Source: Rallus limicola (lineage: Eukaryota > Chordata > Aves > Gruiformes > Rallidae). From it: DNA of 64,000 nt. The stretch is from contig JAKCOZ010000012.1 of NCBI GenBank assembly GCA_022605955.1, positions 25,976,015 to 26,040,014 on the forward strand, written 5' to 3'. Below are positions 1 through 12,542 of this stretch, piece after piece (position 1 is the first letter of the stretch; each line of letters opens with the position of its first letter). Position numbers and translations under genes: made by a program. The notes beneath the pieces were generated by a model. It had not been told where the DNA came from. It was given only the letters and a program-made list of their open reading frames with translations, and made no database searches.

Positions 1-3000
1 TGCCTCATGCATATTTGGGTAGGTTTTTTAGAGAAAGAAGTGAAAATCACTGGTTTTCCATCAAAACTATGCACAGAACAGACCAGGACATCATCTTCTC
101 CAAAGCTGCCAGGAAGTATTTCTGTGTTACGTTAGCACATAAGTGACAGAAAAATATTTTCCATCTTCATCAAAGCCTCTCCAGCAATATTAGGCAGCTC
201 CTTTGACAAATAAAGGCTCCAGCAGGAGCTTGTCCATGGGGGAAGCACACATCTGGAGCACCACCAGTTTGCAGCTGGCACATATGGTGCCGACTCCAGC
301 TTACCTGCAGCAGGCTGCACACCTCTCACTCCAGAGTGCTTGAGACACTCCAAACAACAACGTGCTTATTAATTTCCTGGTTATCTGGGGAATTAAGCCA
401 TGCCTCTCTTATACCTGCATTTATAAACAAGGAGTTGAAACCAGGTGCTGTTCTCTGCACTGGATTCATACCATTTCAGGTACTGGTGCCTGTGGGGTCA
501 CTTTAGAAACTGGAGTTGCCAAGATACCTCTAATTCCAATATCAACTTGCTTAGAGTAAAGCAGAGATGTGGATACAACCCTAACTCAATACCTCGTTGG
601 ACCAAGCCAACACTTTGTTACCAAAACTCAGTTTTAATGCAAGCTACATTTTTTTTTGCTCAAGTGTTTTAGTTTAGTTTTAAAATAACTTTCACAATGC
701 CTGAAATCTTTTTAGTTTTACTTCTTGATTACTCTTTTTTTTGCTGCCAAGAGATGCTGTAACTCTAATCTTGTTGCAGATGAATTTAGTCTCTGATGGG
801 AGCAGCAGCTCGTATACGGGATTTATTCTTTTTTAGTTTTAGGGAAGGCTTTATGAACCTCTGAAAGAATATATTTAGACACTTTCTTAAAGTTATTTTC
901 TTCAAAGTGACTGAGTCAATTACAACCAATTGAGTGGAAACATTTATATTAGAGTTAAACACTGATAACAACATTGAATAAGAAGTGGGAAGATATATAT
1001 GGAAAAAGCCAGGGAGAGCGTGGTGCTGTTTGTAACTGTGATTACTGCTTTAATAGCTTGGAGTTCTTTTCCACTATTGTTATTCAGCTGGAAGTTAAGC
1101 TGTGCTCAGTTTCAACTGATAAAGTCTAATTTGGGAATGAGAGTCCCTGTTGAGCACAGCCAAACCCCAGCCGCTGTGCATCCTGGAGGTGCATCCCAGA
1201 GGCATCCTCCTGCCTGCAGCTGTTGGGCTGGACCTCACACAGCTGGATCCAGAGCAAAGCTTCAGCTCCTTTGAAAAGCCATCGGAGCACATCTCAAGGG
1301 AGAGGTCTCCAAGTCAATAGCACTCAGCAGCCTTGCCCACGTGGAGTTACAGCAGAGTACAAAGGCTGCGTTCAAAAGCCACATGTAGAAGCTAATGGCA
1401 TCAAGAGCAGAGTGCCTGCTAGCTGGCAGTCTCCTTTTCCTGGGAAGATCTGAACAACATCAAACCATTTCAATTACTCTTTGTGTTGTTTGGAGTGCAG
1501 GCCCTGGGTTCACATGTTCAATAGGACTGTAAAGCACTGCTATGCTGGGATTTATTGGTCTGGATTATCCCTATCGTTAACATGCCAGATTGATAGTGAA
1601 AATCCTAGCTAGAACATACCTGCTGAGAGGTAAAAATACAGAAGGGATTGGCCTGACACCCCTCCACCCCATCAGGCATCAACTCAGCTCAGTGACAGCC
1701 AGCATTGATGTCCCCAAGTTGGTTTTACACCATGAGCCTGCAAAAATAAGTGTTCCAGCCAGGAAAGGACCCTCTGGAGTCAGCAAGATAAAGCCCATAA
1801 GTAACAGCACAGAAGCTGCATGTACAGGACACAGGGTCAGCATCTAATGTCACCATCATCAATCCAACCCACAAACCATAGAGCTTACTCACTTCTAAGC
1901 AGCTATTTAGTCCTCCTGACAAGGAGGGGTTACCTTTAATCTCAATACCTAAACCAGCACTAGAGAGGCCTGGGGAGAAAAGCTTGCTCATACACAAGGT
2001 CAGTGTGATATATTATCAAGATGCACAGCAGATTCTCCCAAAGGGAGGCTACAGCACATGTCACACTCCTGGCAAGCAACTCAATTGTCCATGTTTCCAG
2101 AGCTTTATCAATGCACTTTGGAAGCATAAACTTCAAGTCTGATGGCAATCAGCAATTTAGGAGTTGGGGGAGATTCCTGGTTAATACACTCCATGGTAAC
2201 CTCATACCAGTGTGCAAGAGAATCACAGAACTTCCCCTAAGCTGGTCCTTATGTAGGTCTGTTCCATCGAGACCAACTCCTGGCTCCACCAAAGGCCAGC
2301 CAAATCAATTAAACAGTTTAAGAACTGGGCAGAATGACACAATATCCAAGCATCATACACCATCAAACATGCACCACTCATGGGCTGCAGCTGGATCTGG
2401 AGCATCCAGCCCATTCATAAATACCAGAGCTACAATCCAAAGGTCTGTGAACAGCAAAGGCGATGCTGCAAGCACATTAATTGCAATTCACCTCACAGCT
2501 AAACAGCATTTCTAAACTATAGCCACTGGAGAAACACTTTTAAATACATTCTTCTTAAAACCAAGGTTACAAATCCTACCAAGCCACTCTCTTGATCCTC
2601 AGCATTTTCATCCCCATTCCTCTTGCCTGGAGTCACCAGTAGGTAAACCTTCTGGAAAAAGCCTTCAATGCTGAATATGCAAAGCACTGAAGATGGCAAA
2701 TACCATTTTATCTCCATGAAACCCTGGTATTCCAGAGCTCTGAGCTTTCAGACACTATTTGCTGCACCTTGGTATCTTTATACAATAGCAGCACAAGTAA
2801 AGCTACAGCCCGTGACTACTTCTCACCCGCTAAATCCACATGAATAAATCTTATTAAGCTTAAAGGGAAGCGGTTACTGCACCTGTTTGATAGATTTATT
2901 ATCCCCAAAACCTAGTGCACTGATGTGAAATGCAGTATGAATTGAATAGTTACACTGTACAAACAGCCAGCTATTAGTTATATTATGGAAACAAGAAGAA

Positions 3001-4207
3001 CGTTGATAAGGTGCTCTATTGGGATATTTAACAAGTGTCAAAGCCTAGATTGAAAGAAGCATTTGTCTCAGTCAATGAAGATATACATCCTCCCACCACA
3101 GCTAAATTTCACTCATACAGGAAAGCAGAGGAAGAAAAAAAGGGTTTCCCCCTCTCAGCTTCCCCCCTCTATTATGTCATTCAACTTTCTGTAGGTGGCA
3201 CTACAGGCACCCTGATGAAAATACTGTGGCTTTGAAGTTGACCCTGACTTGCTTGGGTGGTGGACCAACGACCTCCAGAGGCATTGTCCAGCCTAAATCA
3301 TTCAACAGGCACGCTTCCAGCCAAGCCATTCCACCAGCCTACTGCAGACAGGCACCAGCCACAAGCCCGTGTCAAAGCATCTGAGGAGGTGAAGGTTTGA
3401 GGAATGTGCCAGGCACCTCTCACACGTACAGAGTCCACCTTTCACAGCACAGATCAAGTTTTATTTGAATACTAGAAAGCAGAGTTAGTTTATCATAAAA
3501 ATTCCAGTTTTCAAAACTTCATGTGAGACGTTACACCTCCCCCCTAAAACTGCCTGACCTTTGCAAGCCAGTGATTAAATACTGTAGAACCACCCCGGGG
3601 ATGACAAAACCTCAGCTGCCTTGCAGAGGTGGTGTTCCACTAAAGGTCACGCTCCACTCCACATCCTTTGCGGCCTTGCTCAGCCTAAGCAATCCTTACA
3701 TCTGGCTCCAGCCTATTCCACATGGCTTAATTCCTTTCCTCAGCTATGTTAATAACACTTTTGTCTTCTCTTCCATGCCCACACTATTTATGTTCTGTCT
3801 CATAATGAGATCTCTCATTGTGTTACTCATTTGGGTGTCCTGACAAGACAGGATTTGTTCTTTCATATATAAACTGTGTGAAAAATCAGCTTTAAACCAT
3901 TTTACTTTAAAGACTACATCCATTAAGCTCTACTGAATCAAAACCAAGATGCTCATCTCCTGTTACTCCCATCTGCTTCAGCACCTCTCAGAGAACATTA
4001 CTGCATTAGACATTCCTCCTGAAAAGAAATAATTATTGCTATTCTAAGATAGCTTAGGCTGGTGTGAGCATTACTGACTGTGTTTAAGGAATCATCACAC
4101 TGCAGCCCAACGAGAGGTCTGTGGGGTAAGAGATACTGGAGAAGTAAAGGTCATTTTATGCTTGTGGGAAGCTTGGCTGTGTACTAGGAATCAAAACCCC
4201 TGACTAG
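1..4207. other. Intergenic, no gene seen
   Basis: No exon, known repeat or RNA gene is recognisable. Reading frames are short and lack family features or conserved-looking splice structure. Confidence 0.5.
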
Positions 4208-4777
4208 GCTAAGAAGGCCAGTGGCATCCTGGGGTGTATCAGAAGAGGGGTGGTTAATAGGTCAAGAGAGGTCCTTCTACCCCCCTACTCTGCCCTGGTG
4301 AGACCACACCTGGAATATTGAGTCCAGTTCTGAGGCCCTCAAGAAGGACGTAGAGTTCCCTGAAAGAGCCCAGCACAGGGCCACCAAGATGAAGGGAGTA
4401 GAACACCTTTCCTGTGAAGATAGGCTGAGGGAGCTAGGCCTTTTTAGTTTGGAGGAGACTGAAGGGTGACCTCATCAATATCTACACACATGTAAAGGGT
4501 GAGAGTCAGAAGGATGGAGCCAGGAGCTTCTCAGTGCTGGCAGCAACAGAATAAGGGGCAATGGGTGCAAACTGGAGCAGAGGAAGTTCCATGTGAATAT
4601 AAGGAGGAACTTTTTCCCTGTGAGGGTGCTGGAGCCCTGGGACAGGCTGCCCAGGGAGTCTCCTTCTCTGGAGACATTCAAACCCACCTAGACATTTTCC
4701 TGTGTGGTCCTGCTCTGGCAGGGGGGTTGGACTAGATGATCTTTCAAGGTCCCTTCCAACTTCTAACATTCTGTGAT
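4208..4777 (+). mobile_element. CR1 LINE, 3' fragment
   Basis: Begins in the decayed reverse-transcriptase tail (GGCCAGTGGCATCCTGGGG) and runs to the 3' end GGTCCCTTCCAACTTCTAACATTCTGTGAT. The peptide memory [14 protein letters not shown] is visible in broken form. It is 5' truncated, as is usual for CR1. There is no intact frame. Confidence 0.9.
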
Positions 4778-7700
4778 AGAGCTCTTCAGGGACCAGAGTC
4801 CAGCCCAGATCCAATTCCTGCATTTCTACAGCATTTGCAACAGGCTCCACACCAACCAAAACCTGCCCAACCTCTGCCCAGCTACACTAGGGAAATACTA
4901 CCAAAACATAGGGTAAATTGGAGCCTCCAAGCCAGAGCTTTTCAGGGAGGCTTCTGTCACCCCCAGCAGTGGAGACAGGAGTTAGGGACACAAGGATACA
5001 GCAAATTCAAGCCCTAACTCATCCAAAAATTAGAACAAATCTTCCAAAATAAGAGCATGAAATCAGAGAGAGTGGATATAACCATCAAGTTAATCACTTC
5101 CAATGCTCACAAGCTCTTCCCAAAGAGTGGAAAGCCCAACTATTTCCATAGTGAGTCTCCCCAAAAAAGGCTTCAGCATTGCAAACAAGATCTTTACTGC
5201 TTTACCCATATTTTCTCAGCTGTCAGTCACCAGATTGGTCACAAGTTATTGCTATTCAATTCTTGCTTTCCAGCCTGTATTCAGTAACTTCAATATCTCC
5301 AGGCACAGCCAGGGTGCTCAGAGAGGATCCATCCCCAGTGCTGCCGCATTCCCATGTCCTCACTGCTCACAGCATCACTTTCTTCAGCTCAGTGGGACAG
5401 CCATGACTTCAAACCTCCTTGCACCAGCTCCCAGAAGCACTAGTAGGGTCTTTTTCACTCCCCCCAAAGCACCAAGAAGTTAAATTTCAATATCCCCTTG
5501 GTTCATTAGTTAGACCAAGAATTAAGGAAGAGGAACAAACTTTTTTCATACACAACTTTCCACAGCCTCCAGTGCTTTCCACATGCATTAGTTATGAAGT
5601 GGAGACACCCAGTAACAGCTCCTCAGTGCCACACAGGTATATTTGAGGGTGTACAGAACACAGGCCCTGACATGGTTTCATTTGCTTGGTAACCAGAATG
5701 CTGCTCTTCAGAGCTGCTCTTCAGAGAGGCTCCCACATCGCCCCTCTTCTCCCTGCTTCTCCATCCAAAACGAGCTGCGGTGCAAATGAGGCACCTGGGA
5801 AGTATCAGTACCTGCAGAGGAACACAGAACATCTTTTCCTCACTCTCCAGGCAGTAAAAAGAGGAACAGAAACATCTCCTGCATTGAAAACTCACTGGAT
5901 TTATTTGTGCTTCAGGCACCAGAAAGGCTAATTAAAAAAAAAGGAAAATTTCAAGACCACCTTTAATTGCATACTAGTAAATTTGCCATCCAAAACACAA
6001 CTGCAGATGCAGATAACAGCATTTGGAGGTGTAATTCATGAGTTTCACAAACCAAGTGATGCCTAAATGCTGTGCATCACACTCACAGCCTTTCTGCCTC
6101 CTAAATCTGCATATTTGGAGACACCAGACATGTGGAGGTTTGGGTTCTGTTCTATTTGTAAACACAGGCCTTAAGTGCAAGAACCAAACCCAGAGCAGAG
6201 TCTCCACGCCATCACACACTTCATCAGGCTCTGCACCATAACAGTTGGGGAATAACATATGTAGTGTGTGCTGAGGGTCACAATCCTGCTCTCTGCTTCC
6301 AGAGCGCTCGCCAGACACACATCCCCTGTGGTAAAACAATGTTTCATTCAAAGGAGAAGCCAAAATTCACTTCAGGGATTTGATCGACATTTGGAAGCTC
6401 CACACAACCCCTCTCAGAGTTGCTTCTGCAGGCCATGTGTAGGTCTTCAGCACAACATGCCATGAAGACAGGCACACAGCTTGTTACCTGGCTCCCAACA
6501 GGCAAGGCTGAGAGCAGGGAAAAGGTGGGGAGAAAGAAGCAAGCAGACATCAAGGTAGCTAGCAGTGAAGGCACCAGGACATTCCCCCCCATCATGTGCA
6601 TAACAGCCCTAAAACATACACAGGGAGTCACTGATAACATGAGGCACCCCTCACACGGGCCCAAGCTCAGCCTTTTAGACACCCCAGGACCTGCATGAAG
6701 CCACAGGTTGACTTTCACTATAGCCCACCAAGTGGAAGGGACACCTTGGCCATGCCCACAGCATCACAACAGCCCTGAGTCTGGGACAACAGGCAAAGCA
6801 ACACATGGGACAACAGGCAAAGCAACACGCCAGGCCAGGCCTCACTGCTGGAGGAAGCCTGGGGACAGGTCGGTGGGCAGAGCGGTTGACACACCACATC
6901 TAATCACATCAGAGACCAGAACCCCATGGTGCACCCCGCCTCCATCACAAAGCCCCTCTGCACCCACCATGCCAAGGTCAGAGGAGAAGGTAGGTCCCAC
7001 ACCTTATTGGTTTTGATTTTTCAGGGGACTTTGTAGGCCAGACCGTTCATAGCACCACATTGCCATCTGCTGTCCCTCTCCTTCCCTGGCAGCCTCTCCA
7101 ATAACCAGGTGAAATACAGCAGCGTGGCTGAGGGAGTCTAAACAGAGCTGTTCAAAATGCAGAGAGGTCCCGTGATCCATCACTTATTTAAATGGGTTTT
7201 AACATTTTAATTAACTATTTAAGACATACAAGACCCGAGCTCGTGAGGACGCAGCCGGATGGAGTGTCACAAACAAGAAGCAGGGTACAACGGCACCACA
7301 AGTATTAAATCTTGGCACATTAGGATGGTAATATGCATGGGTGTGTATCACTTCAAAGCCAGCTTTTTATACCCCAGCAGTTCAGCCATTCAAGAATAAA
7401 TCATGCCTCTTCAGCTAATAATGCCTTGTTTTTATCATCCAAACACCCAATAGGATTTTTTAACTGGTTCCTGAAGTGACAGACCGAGCTATTTGTAGCA
7501 GATTTAACCTTCTGCTTAAATCCCACATGCAGCCAAACACGCCTCACCTCCTCCTTCTGGAAACAGCCTTCCTGGCTTGCCCACCACCCTGCCTTTTTTT
7601 AAAAGGAACTTGAAGAAAGGGCTCTATTAAATACAGGTTTAAGCAGTGACAAAATGATCCAGACTCAAGGGGTGGAAATTAGGTCTTAATTATGAAGAGG

Positions 7701-9325
7701 CATTGGAAGAATGTTGTTCTTAAAGTTATCTGAGATGAAAGGTGAGGAAAAAAAACCTAGCAAAGATGACTCCTTCCCCAGCAGCTGGTCACAGTCCTCT
7801 ATTAAGTTGCTTACAATTAATCCATTTGCTTGTGAAGCCTCAAAATATGATAATAAGTTATGATAAGTTTGTGTACAGGCCGCAGGCAAACAGTCACTGA
7901 AATGTTTTGGGCAAGATCTACTGTTTCTTTTCTTGGTTTTCCTCCTCACTTTGCAAAACACTTGAGGAAACTGAGCACATTCAACGTATTTTCCCTTAAC
8001 TTGTACATTAAATTACTCTTTCCACCAGCCAGGGAAGAAAGGCCAAACAAGTAAAACCTCCTGGAAGCTGCTGCTCCTCGTGGCATCGCCCCATCCATGC
8101 TTTTCTCAAGTGCTGAAGGTAGGGCCTCATTATCCCCATTTTGGAGGTAGGGAAGGAAAGGATGCTCCCAGAGATGAGCCTCCTCTTGCTTTGATACAGC
8201 CTTCAGCTTTGCCAATCCATAAGAACCTGGAAAATCCCCCTTTTCACAAGTCATTCAGTTTTGCTGTCTGGTCTTCATTTGGCTGTAGAACGTAAGTAAA
8301 AGCCACTCACTAGTGAGGGATGTTGAGAGGATCCATCAGTCACACTCACTCAGTATGTCTGAAGTAACCTAACCCAGTAGCTGGGAAATAGCATCAACCA
8401 TCTCTGTCACCACAGAGAGCAGAGCATATGGGTGGGTTAGGGTCAGCATCACTCATTAACTTCCACAGGCAACCACAGGGCCAGGCTACAGAGATGCACA
8501 GAAGCCATTAGAAGAGGAAAAAAAGAATTAAAAAAACCCAAACACCAACAGGAATGTAGGAAGAACAAGACATGAGGCTGTTCCTTGCTAATTCCTACTA
8601 ACCCAACTTCCATGCCTCCTCTACATACATTAATTCTTTGTGCAGCTCACAGTGCAAGCTCAGGAGGAAGCAAACAGATGGACAATGACTTATCGTTGGA
8701 GAGACTTGGATCAGCAACTTAGAAATTCAGATTTATACAGGAAAAGCAAGTTAGTCATCCAAACAAATAGATATACCCTGGGGAGAAGAAAAATCTGGAT
8801 AGCAATAGAACTAAAATAAAACCTTAAGAAAAATAAAGACCATGAGGATGCAGAAGACAGAGCAGCTATAAAGTGACTATAAAAAGGAAAGAGCAGAAGC
8901 AACACAAAACCAGCATGTAAAGCTCCACTAAATGCTCATTTCCTGTGTGACTACTTTTATAACACAAGGAATGAGACTGACAGCACTGAACAGACTGGTC
9001 TTTGTAGCACATATCCATGCTTTCAGACACTTTCATATGCCGTGGCCCCAAGTTCTGCAGAGGGAGACCAAGGCTGTCAAGCTCCCAGATGTGCCCAGCT
9101 GTGCACACACAAGTCTCTCCCAGCACATCTGTGCCATGAGCAGTCACAAGAACCATCCCACCAGCACTGCCAGATCCATACACCCACCATGCCTGGCCAT
9201 CACCATGTGTAGTCTGATATTGCAGAGTAATTTTGTCACATCTTACAAGCCCTGGGTGGCCTGGGCAGGGGGTGATCCCAGCAGCACTCCTGGGGCAGCA
9301 TCAGCCTCCCTGCATGGGCCCTGTG
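4778..9325. other. Intergenic, no gene seen
   Basis: Holds the small tandem duplication at 6.8 kb and an AT-rich, possibly conserved non-coding block at about 7140-7480. No coding exon is supported. Confidence 0.5.
6782..6829. repeat. 24-bp tandem duplication
   Basis: Two copies of TGGGACAACAGGCAAAGCAA plus four more bases lie head to tail, identical apart from the last base. Confidence 0.9.
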
Positions 9326-9369
9326 CAGTGGATGCTCACTTTCTGCACAGTGGATGCTCACCTTCTGCA
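9326..9369. repeat. 22-bp tandem duplication
   Basis: CAGTGGATGCTCACTTTCTG plus two bases is repeated immediately with one difference (T to C). Confidence 0.9.
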
Positions 9370-9409
9370 CAGCAGTAGCAAGGTGCAATGGGATATTCAG
9401 GATATATTA

Positions 9410-9599
9410 ATCAGACTGGTCTGGGTTGAAAGGGACCCCAAGGGTCACAGATCTCCAACCCCCTGCCACAGGCAGGGACACCAACCTCCAGGCCTGGAGC
9501 TACACAAGGTTGCTCATCCAACCTGGCCTTGAACACCCCCAGGGATGGGGCACCCACCCCCTCTCTGTGCCTGTTCCAGCCCCTTACCACTCTCTAAGG
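9410..9599 (-). mobile_element. CR1 LINE, short 3' fragment
   Basis: Reads as reverse complement: CAGACTGGTCTGGGTTG, then a GCCACAGGCAGGGACACC block and GGGATGGGGCACCCACC. It lacks the terminal octamer repeats and is missing a short piece around 9510. Same subfamily as the copies at 16.1, 18.8, 21.3, 33.8 and 63.7 kb. Confidence 0.85.
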
Positions 9600-10609
9600 T
9601 TCATTCTTTGAGATTTACATTATTAGGGGGAAATAAGGTCACAGAAGAGGCTCTCTGGGGCAGTAAATAGCTTTTCTGAAGTAATTTCTCTTCGAAATAC
9701 TCTAGAGGAAGCAACCTCGCCAAGGCAGAAGATGGTCTGGATGATCTAATCATCTCTCATGTCAGGGCTGGGTGGCTACCTTCAGCTTGCATTCCAGCTT
9801 ACGTGGAACACACGGTGTCTCGAAATAGCATATGCACAGCAGGGCATCCTCCTGGACCCTGGCGCTCTGCACCTGTCTACAAATTGTTTGCCAGATCCAC
9901 AGATGCAAATCCCGGTAAGTCAGAGGCTTTCATCTTGTTCAGCAAGAGGACACAGGGATAAAGAGATGAGATATTGTTGGTATTTACCCTTCACAGAAGG
10001 GGAGAAAAAAAAAACCCCACCAAACCTAAAACCAGAGCCATGGGGAGTATTAAGTGTTCTCTCCAGGAGCACGTCAGGCAACTGGAGCACACTTGGCAGC
10101 AAGAGACAGCTCCACTAGTCCCTGCCCCGCTTCCATCTACCAGGTAAATTAACAGGGATGAGCTCCTGATTACTCTGGCTGCCATTTCCCACTCCTCCAC
10201 GCAGCCATAGTGGAGCAGCAAAGCAGGATTTGCCTGGGAAAGACACCCAAGGAGAGGCCCAAGCCAAAATCCACATCAGCATCAGTGGATTAGAGCAGGT
10301 TATCTTCAGATATTTCCAGGTGGAAGTGGAGAGTATTATTAAAACCCATTTAGTGTTTTGATAACAGTGTCATCGACATTCAGTGCCACAAAGAAAGTAC
10401 CAGTCAGAATGTGCACTTTAAAAATACAGCCCAGGGAGTGTTTTGGCCAGGCTGGACTCCAGCCTTCCTCCAGCAATCATAGTTCCTGGGTTTTTCCTCT
10501 TAAAGCCTGTGGAGGTGTCTGCCAAAGGATTTTAGGTGCTCAAACAGAAACCAGAAGGTTGCACAGGTAAGGGAACCCCATGCTTTGATCTTGAGCACAG
10601 GCAGGAAGA

Positions 10610-11065
10610 CCCTGACATCCTAGAAAGAGTCCAGAGGAGGCGATGAAGATGCTGAAGGGCCTGGAGCATCTCCCCTGTGAGGAAAGGCTGAGGGAGCTGG
10701 GGCTGTTCAGCCTGGAGAGAAAACTAAGGGGGGACCTTAGTAATGTTGATAAGTATCTTAAGCAGGGGACAAAGGGGAAAATGGGCAGCCCCTTTTCAGT
10801 GTCTGTGGGGACAGGACAAGGGGCAATGGCTGCAAGTTGGAGCACAGGGAGTTCCACACCAACATGGGGAAGAACTTCTTCCCAGTGAGGGTGAGGGAGC
10901 CCTGGGCCAGGCTGCCCAGGGGGTGTGGAGTCGAGTCTCCTTCTCTGGAGAGATTCCAGCCCTGTCTGGATGCCTGTCTGTGCAATATGAGCTGGGGAGC
11001 TGCTTTGGCAGGGGGTTGGACCCGATGATCTCTTGAGGTCCCTTCCAACCCCTGTGATTCTGATG
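10610..11065 (+). mobile_element. CR1 LINE, 3' fragment
   Basis: Starts at GACATCCTAGAAAGAGTCCAG, passes through CTGGAGCATCTCCCCTGTGAGG and ends CCCTTCCAACCCCTGTGATTCTGAT. Same subfamily as those at 22.0, 28.4, 32.2, 35.6, 37.6 and 41.4 kb. Confidence 0.92.
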
Positions 11066-12151
11066 TTTCTCCCTGTCTCCTTTAGTCCTTCAGGTCCTCC
11101 TGAAGCCAGGGAGCTGTGCTGGAGCAGGGACAGCCAAAGAACAAGAGCACCAAAACATCAGAAATATTTTTGGGTCTGAAATCACTTCCAGCCTCAGCAT
11201 CACAACTGGACACCAAGCTTTTTGGGGGTTCAAGAACACGTAGCATCAGTGTCACTTAAATTCATCTGAAAGAAGTCAACTTTAAACACACAAGTAGTTT
11301 GAAATCTTCTCATTGCCAAGAGTCTAAAGAAAAGCTTCACCTATTTTAAGGGCTTAGTGAGAGGCTCTAGCACTCAGTGATGCTCACCAGAAGTGGTCTG
11401 CTAAAGAACAGAGCAGTCAAAGGGTACAGTTTGCTTGTCGTTGCTGTGGGAATTGCCACAGAGGTTGGACCCTCTGGGTACAGCTGTGTTGGCCACAGCA
11501 AAACTGTCAGGGAATAAATAGTTGCTCACTTCTTCCCTCAAGTCATGGTTACAGGCAGAAGTTAAGTAACATATGCATCGACTCCCTTCTCCCCATTTAT
11601 TATCCAGGAGAAGCAGAACTAATTAAATATCAGCCTCCAACAGCCAATTCTTTCAGCATGAGGGAGATTGTGAGAAATCACATTCTCCCATTAACTTCCC
11701 ATGCAGTACCAGAAGAGCTAAGTTAGAAACCCACCGGCCTGAAGACATTTTCTCCTCCAATTTACATTTTAATGGGAGAGCAGAGGACTTATTGCTCAGT
11801 GCCAGGAGCTGATAGAGCTGTGCACATTCTGAGGGTCTAATAAAAGCACTGACCCATATTTCTCACATTTTATGGGACAGCAGGGGAAAGCTGCTGAAAA
11901 AAACCCGTTTGCTGGTGTGTTAATTACACTTTCTATGGGAAAGCAGAGGAGGAACACGCCACAAAGAGCTGCTCACATCTGTGGCTGTGGGACAGTTTAA
12001 TCTATGGCTGGGAGCAGGTAACTGCAGGCTGGAAGGAGCCCAAGTTCGCATGATGGCTGGGCCACTGGGCTCAGTGGTGGATATGGGCAGACCTCACCCT
12101 TCCTGGGCCCTTCAGACCACTCACAAAAGCTCTAAAGGCAATAGAGCTTTA

Positions 12152-12542
12152 CAAATCCTCTGAGGAGCAGCTGAGGGAGCTGTGGAGGTTGAGCCTGGAG
12201 AAGAGGAGGCTGAGGGGAGACCTTCTCCCCACCTCCCCTGCCCTGCCAGGAGGGTGCAGAGAGGTGGGCGCTGGTCTCTTCAGCCAGGGGACAGGAGATG
12301 GGGCAAGGGGCAATGGGCTCAAGCTGTGCCAGGGCAGGCTCAGCTCAGCTGGGAGGGCAAAGTTCTTCCCTGGCAGAGTTGTGGGGCTGTGGCACAGGCT
12401 GCCCATGGAGGGGCTGAGTCCCCAGCCCTGGGTGTGTTTAACAGAGGGGAGATGAGGTGCTCAGGGATCTGCGTCAACATAGGATGGGAACAGTTGGACT
12501 TGATGATCTCAAAGCTCTTTTCCAACCTGGTGGTTCTGTGAC
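12152..12542 (+). mobile_element. CR1 LINE, 3' fragment
   Basis: Begins AAATCCTCTGAGGAGCAGC and ends at a TTGATGATCTCAAAGCTC...GGTTCTGTG tail. It shares a subfamily-specific block (CCAGGAGGGTGCAGAGAGG, then CCAGGGCAGGCTCAGC) with the copies at 38.4 and 59.3 kb. Confidence 0.9.

Noticed and set aside
12182..12541. 119-codon and similar frames in the 12.2, 22.1, 32.3, 32.6, 35.6, 38.6, 41.6 and 59.5 kb regions
   Set aside because: All lie within CR1 3' fragments, in whichever frame has few stops. They recur with each CR1 copy.
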